Shown here one piece after another: positions 5,935 through 6,373 of a stretch of 6,373 nucleotides of DNA. The translations under genes and the position numbers were made by a program. Source of the DNA: Pontiella desulfatans. GTDB taxonomy: Bacteria; Verrucomicrobiota; Kiritimatiellia; Kiritimatiellales; Pontiellaceae. The notes below the pieces were generated by a model. The model did not search any database and had not been told where the DNA came from. It worked only from the letters and a program-made list of their open reading frames with translations. The DNA is taken from assembly GCA_029287275.1 (NCBI GenBank), contig JARFRL010000071.1, forward strand, positions 1 to 6,373. Direction: 5' to 3'. Numbering within the stretch: position 1 is the first letter of the stretch; each line of letters begins with the position of its first letter.

Positions 5935-5968
5935 AAAAGGCCGGTTCTTTCGAGAACCGGCCTTTTTT
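5935..5968 (+). terminator. Intrinsic terminator after the tRNA genes
   Basis: A perfect 14-bp stem (5935-5948 with 5953-5966, GC-rich core GGCCGGTTCT) is closed by a TTCG tetraloop (5949-5952). It ends in a run of six T (5963-5968), of which the first four belong to the stem. It lies four bases after the tRNA-Gly CCA and should end the tRNA transcript. The matching A-run on the left gives only a weak four-T tract on the other strand, so it is mainly unidirectional. Confidence 0.93.
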
Positions 5969-6111
5969 CTATTCCGAGAGATTCGCCATGTTTTGTTTCA
6001 GGCACGGCGTCCTTGTTCAAGGGTTGGTTGAATCGCGTCTCCGAAATGAAAACGACCCGTCAGGCGTAATGAAGTCGCCGAAGGCTCGTCGAACTTTTTG
6101 TTTCAATGCTT

Positions 6112-6131
6112 GGAAGCGGGCGCGCGCTTCC
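6112..6131 (+). repeat. Hairpin in the probable 5' leader of the last gene
   Basis: GGAAGCG (6112-6118) and CGCTTCC (6125-6131) form a 7-bp GC-rich stem with a 6-base loop, 28 bases before the start codon. A short TTTT (6138-6141) follows a few bases later, too far and too weak for a good terminator. It could modulate expression or stabilise the message. Confidence 0.35.
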
Positions 6132-6149
6132 GTTAGCTTTTCAGTCGCG

Positions 6150-6154
6150 AGGAG
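6150..6154 (+). promoter_or_regulatory. Ribosome binding site of the last gene
   Basis: AGGAG is placed five bases before the ATG at 6160-6162. It is the strongest Shine-Dalgarno in the window. It decides both the start and the reading frame of the truncated gene that follows. Confidence 0.8.
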
Positions 6155-6159
6155 AAACG

Positions 6160-6373
6160 ATGGCGAGAAACAACGGGGCGCGGATTCTATGGTGCGCGAT
6201 GCTGATGGCCGCGGCGGGCGCGCGCGGCCAGTCGGGTGATCCGATCGATGAGCTGGGGGACGTCAGCTACATCTATTCCGCCGTGATGGGCACGGGCACC
6301 TACAAGATCGAGGATCGCCGAATCTCCATGCTGCGCGCGCCGTTCGCGTGGACCGCGCGGGAAATGACCAACC
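6160..6373 (+). CDS. N-terminal part of an exported, probably outer-membrane beta-barrel protein (3' end outside window)
   Basis: The frame opened by ATG 6160 behind AGGAG stays open to the window end, giving 71 complete residues. The N-terminus (MARNNGARILWCAMLMAAAG) has basic residues then a hydrophobic, Ala-rich core, ending near ARGQSG. That is a signal peptide with probable cleavage before Gln24. The mature sequence contains YIYSAVMGTGTYKIEDRRI, then MLRAPFAWTAREM. The pattern (Y-x-YS-x-V-x-GTG-x-Y, DRR, LR-x-PF...RE) resembles, from memory, the start of the 'solitary outer membrane autotransporter beta-barrel domain' family, whose members lack a passenger domain. The family call is tentative because most of the protein is missing. 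Export to the periplasm or outer membrane is better supported. Confidence 0.6.
   Translation, partial: MARNNGARILWCAMLMAAAGARGQSGDPIDELGDVSYIYSAVMGTGTYKIEDRRISMLRAPFAWTAREMTN

Larger units (their letters stand above)
5969..6159. other. Intergenic region upstream of the last gene
   Basis: This 191-bp stretch separates the tRNA terminator from the next start codon and must hold that gene's promoter and leader. I see no clear -35/-10 pair and no gene in it. Two small stems are visible: GGCG/CGCC (6063-6066, 6076-6079) and a stronger 7-bp stem at 6112-6131 in the probable 5' leader. I do not recognise a known riboswitch. Confidence 0.5.

Noticed and set aside
5988..6239. 83-codon plus-strand frame before the last gene
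   Set aside because: It overlaps the better gene starting at 6160, which has AGGAG and a signal peptide, and shows no protein-like features.

Overview
The window looks like ordinary chromosomal DNA from a GC-rich, Gram-negative (outer-membrane-bearing) bacterium. It carries amino-acid, cofactor and translation housekeeping genes, two predicted exported outer-membrane proteins, and two tRNA genes. The gene content and protein style would fit a Verrucomicrobiota-type or related diderm lineage, but that placement is an impression only. I see no insertion sequence, integrase, phage gene, CRISPR array or replication origin.

Layout. (1) Bases 1-378 (+) hold the C-terminal end of a protein with a Rossmann-like nucleotide/CoA-binding domain of the kind found in polysaccharide biosynthesis. 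(2) Bases 386-2744 (-) are a proB-proA operon, the first two steps of proline synthesis from glutamate. (3) A 116-bp divergent intergenic region separates proB from an rsmD-coaD operon (+, 2861-3897): 16S rRNA m2G966 methyltransferase and phosphopantetheine adenylyltransferase, joined by an ATGA overlap. (4) Bases 3894-5552 (-) carry a two-gene unit. A 112-aa Cys/His-rich, N-terminally hydrophobic small protein lies upstream of a 421-aa His-rich outer-membrane beta-barrel protein. This is the least conventional part of the window and the best candidate for a poorly described, possibly metal-related, system. (5) Bases 5700-5930 (+) encode tRNA-Ser(GGA) and tRNA-Gly(GCC), followed by a strong UUCG-loop intrinsic terminator at 5935-5968. 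(6) From 6160 (+) an exported protein with a good Shine-Dalgarno begins and runs off the window end. Its mature N-terminus resembles a 'solitary' outer-membrane autotransporter-type beta-barrel family.

How the parts relate. ProB and ProA act consecutively, and their genes are 13 nt apart with a Shine-Dalgarno in the gap. RsmD and CoaD are functionally unrelated, but this gene pair is common in bacteria. Both convergent junctions (378/386 and 3894/3897) are too tight to hold an intrinsic terminator. The only clear terminator is the one after the tRNAs. All recognised enzymes keep their catalytic motifs. The one notable residue change is in ProB, where the position equivalent to E. coli Asp107, known from proline-feedback-resistant mutants, is Ala116.
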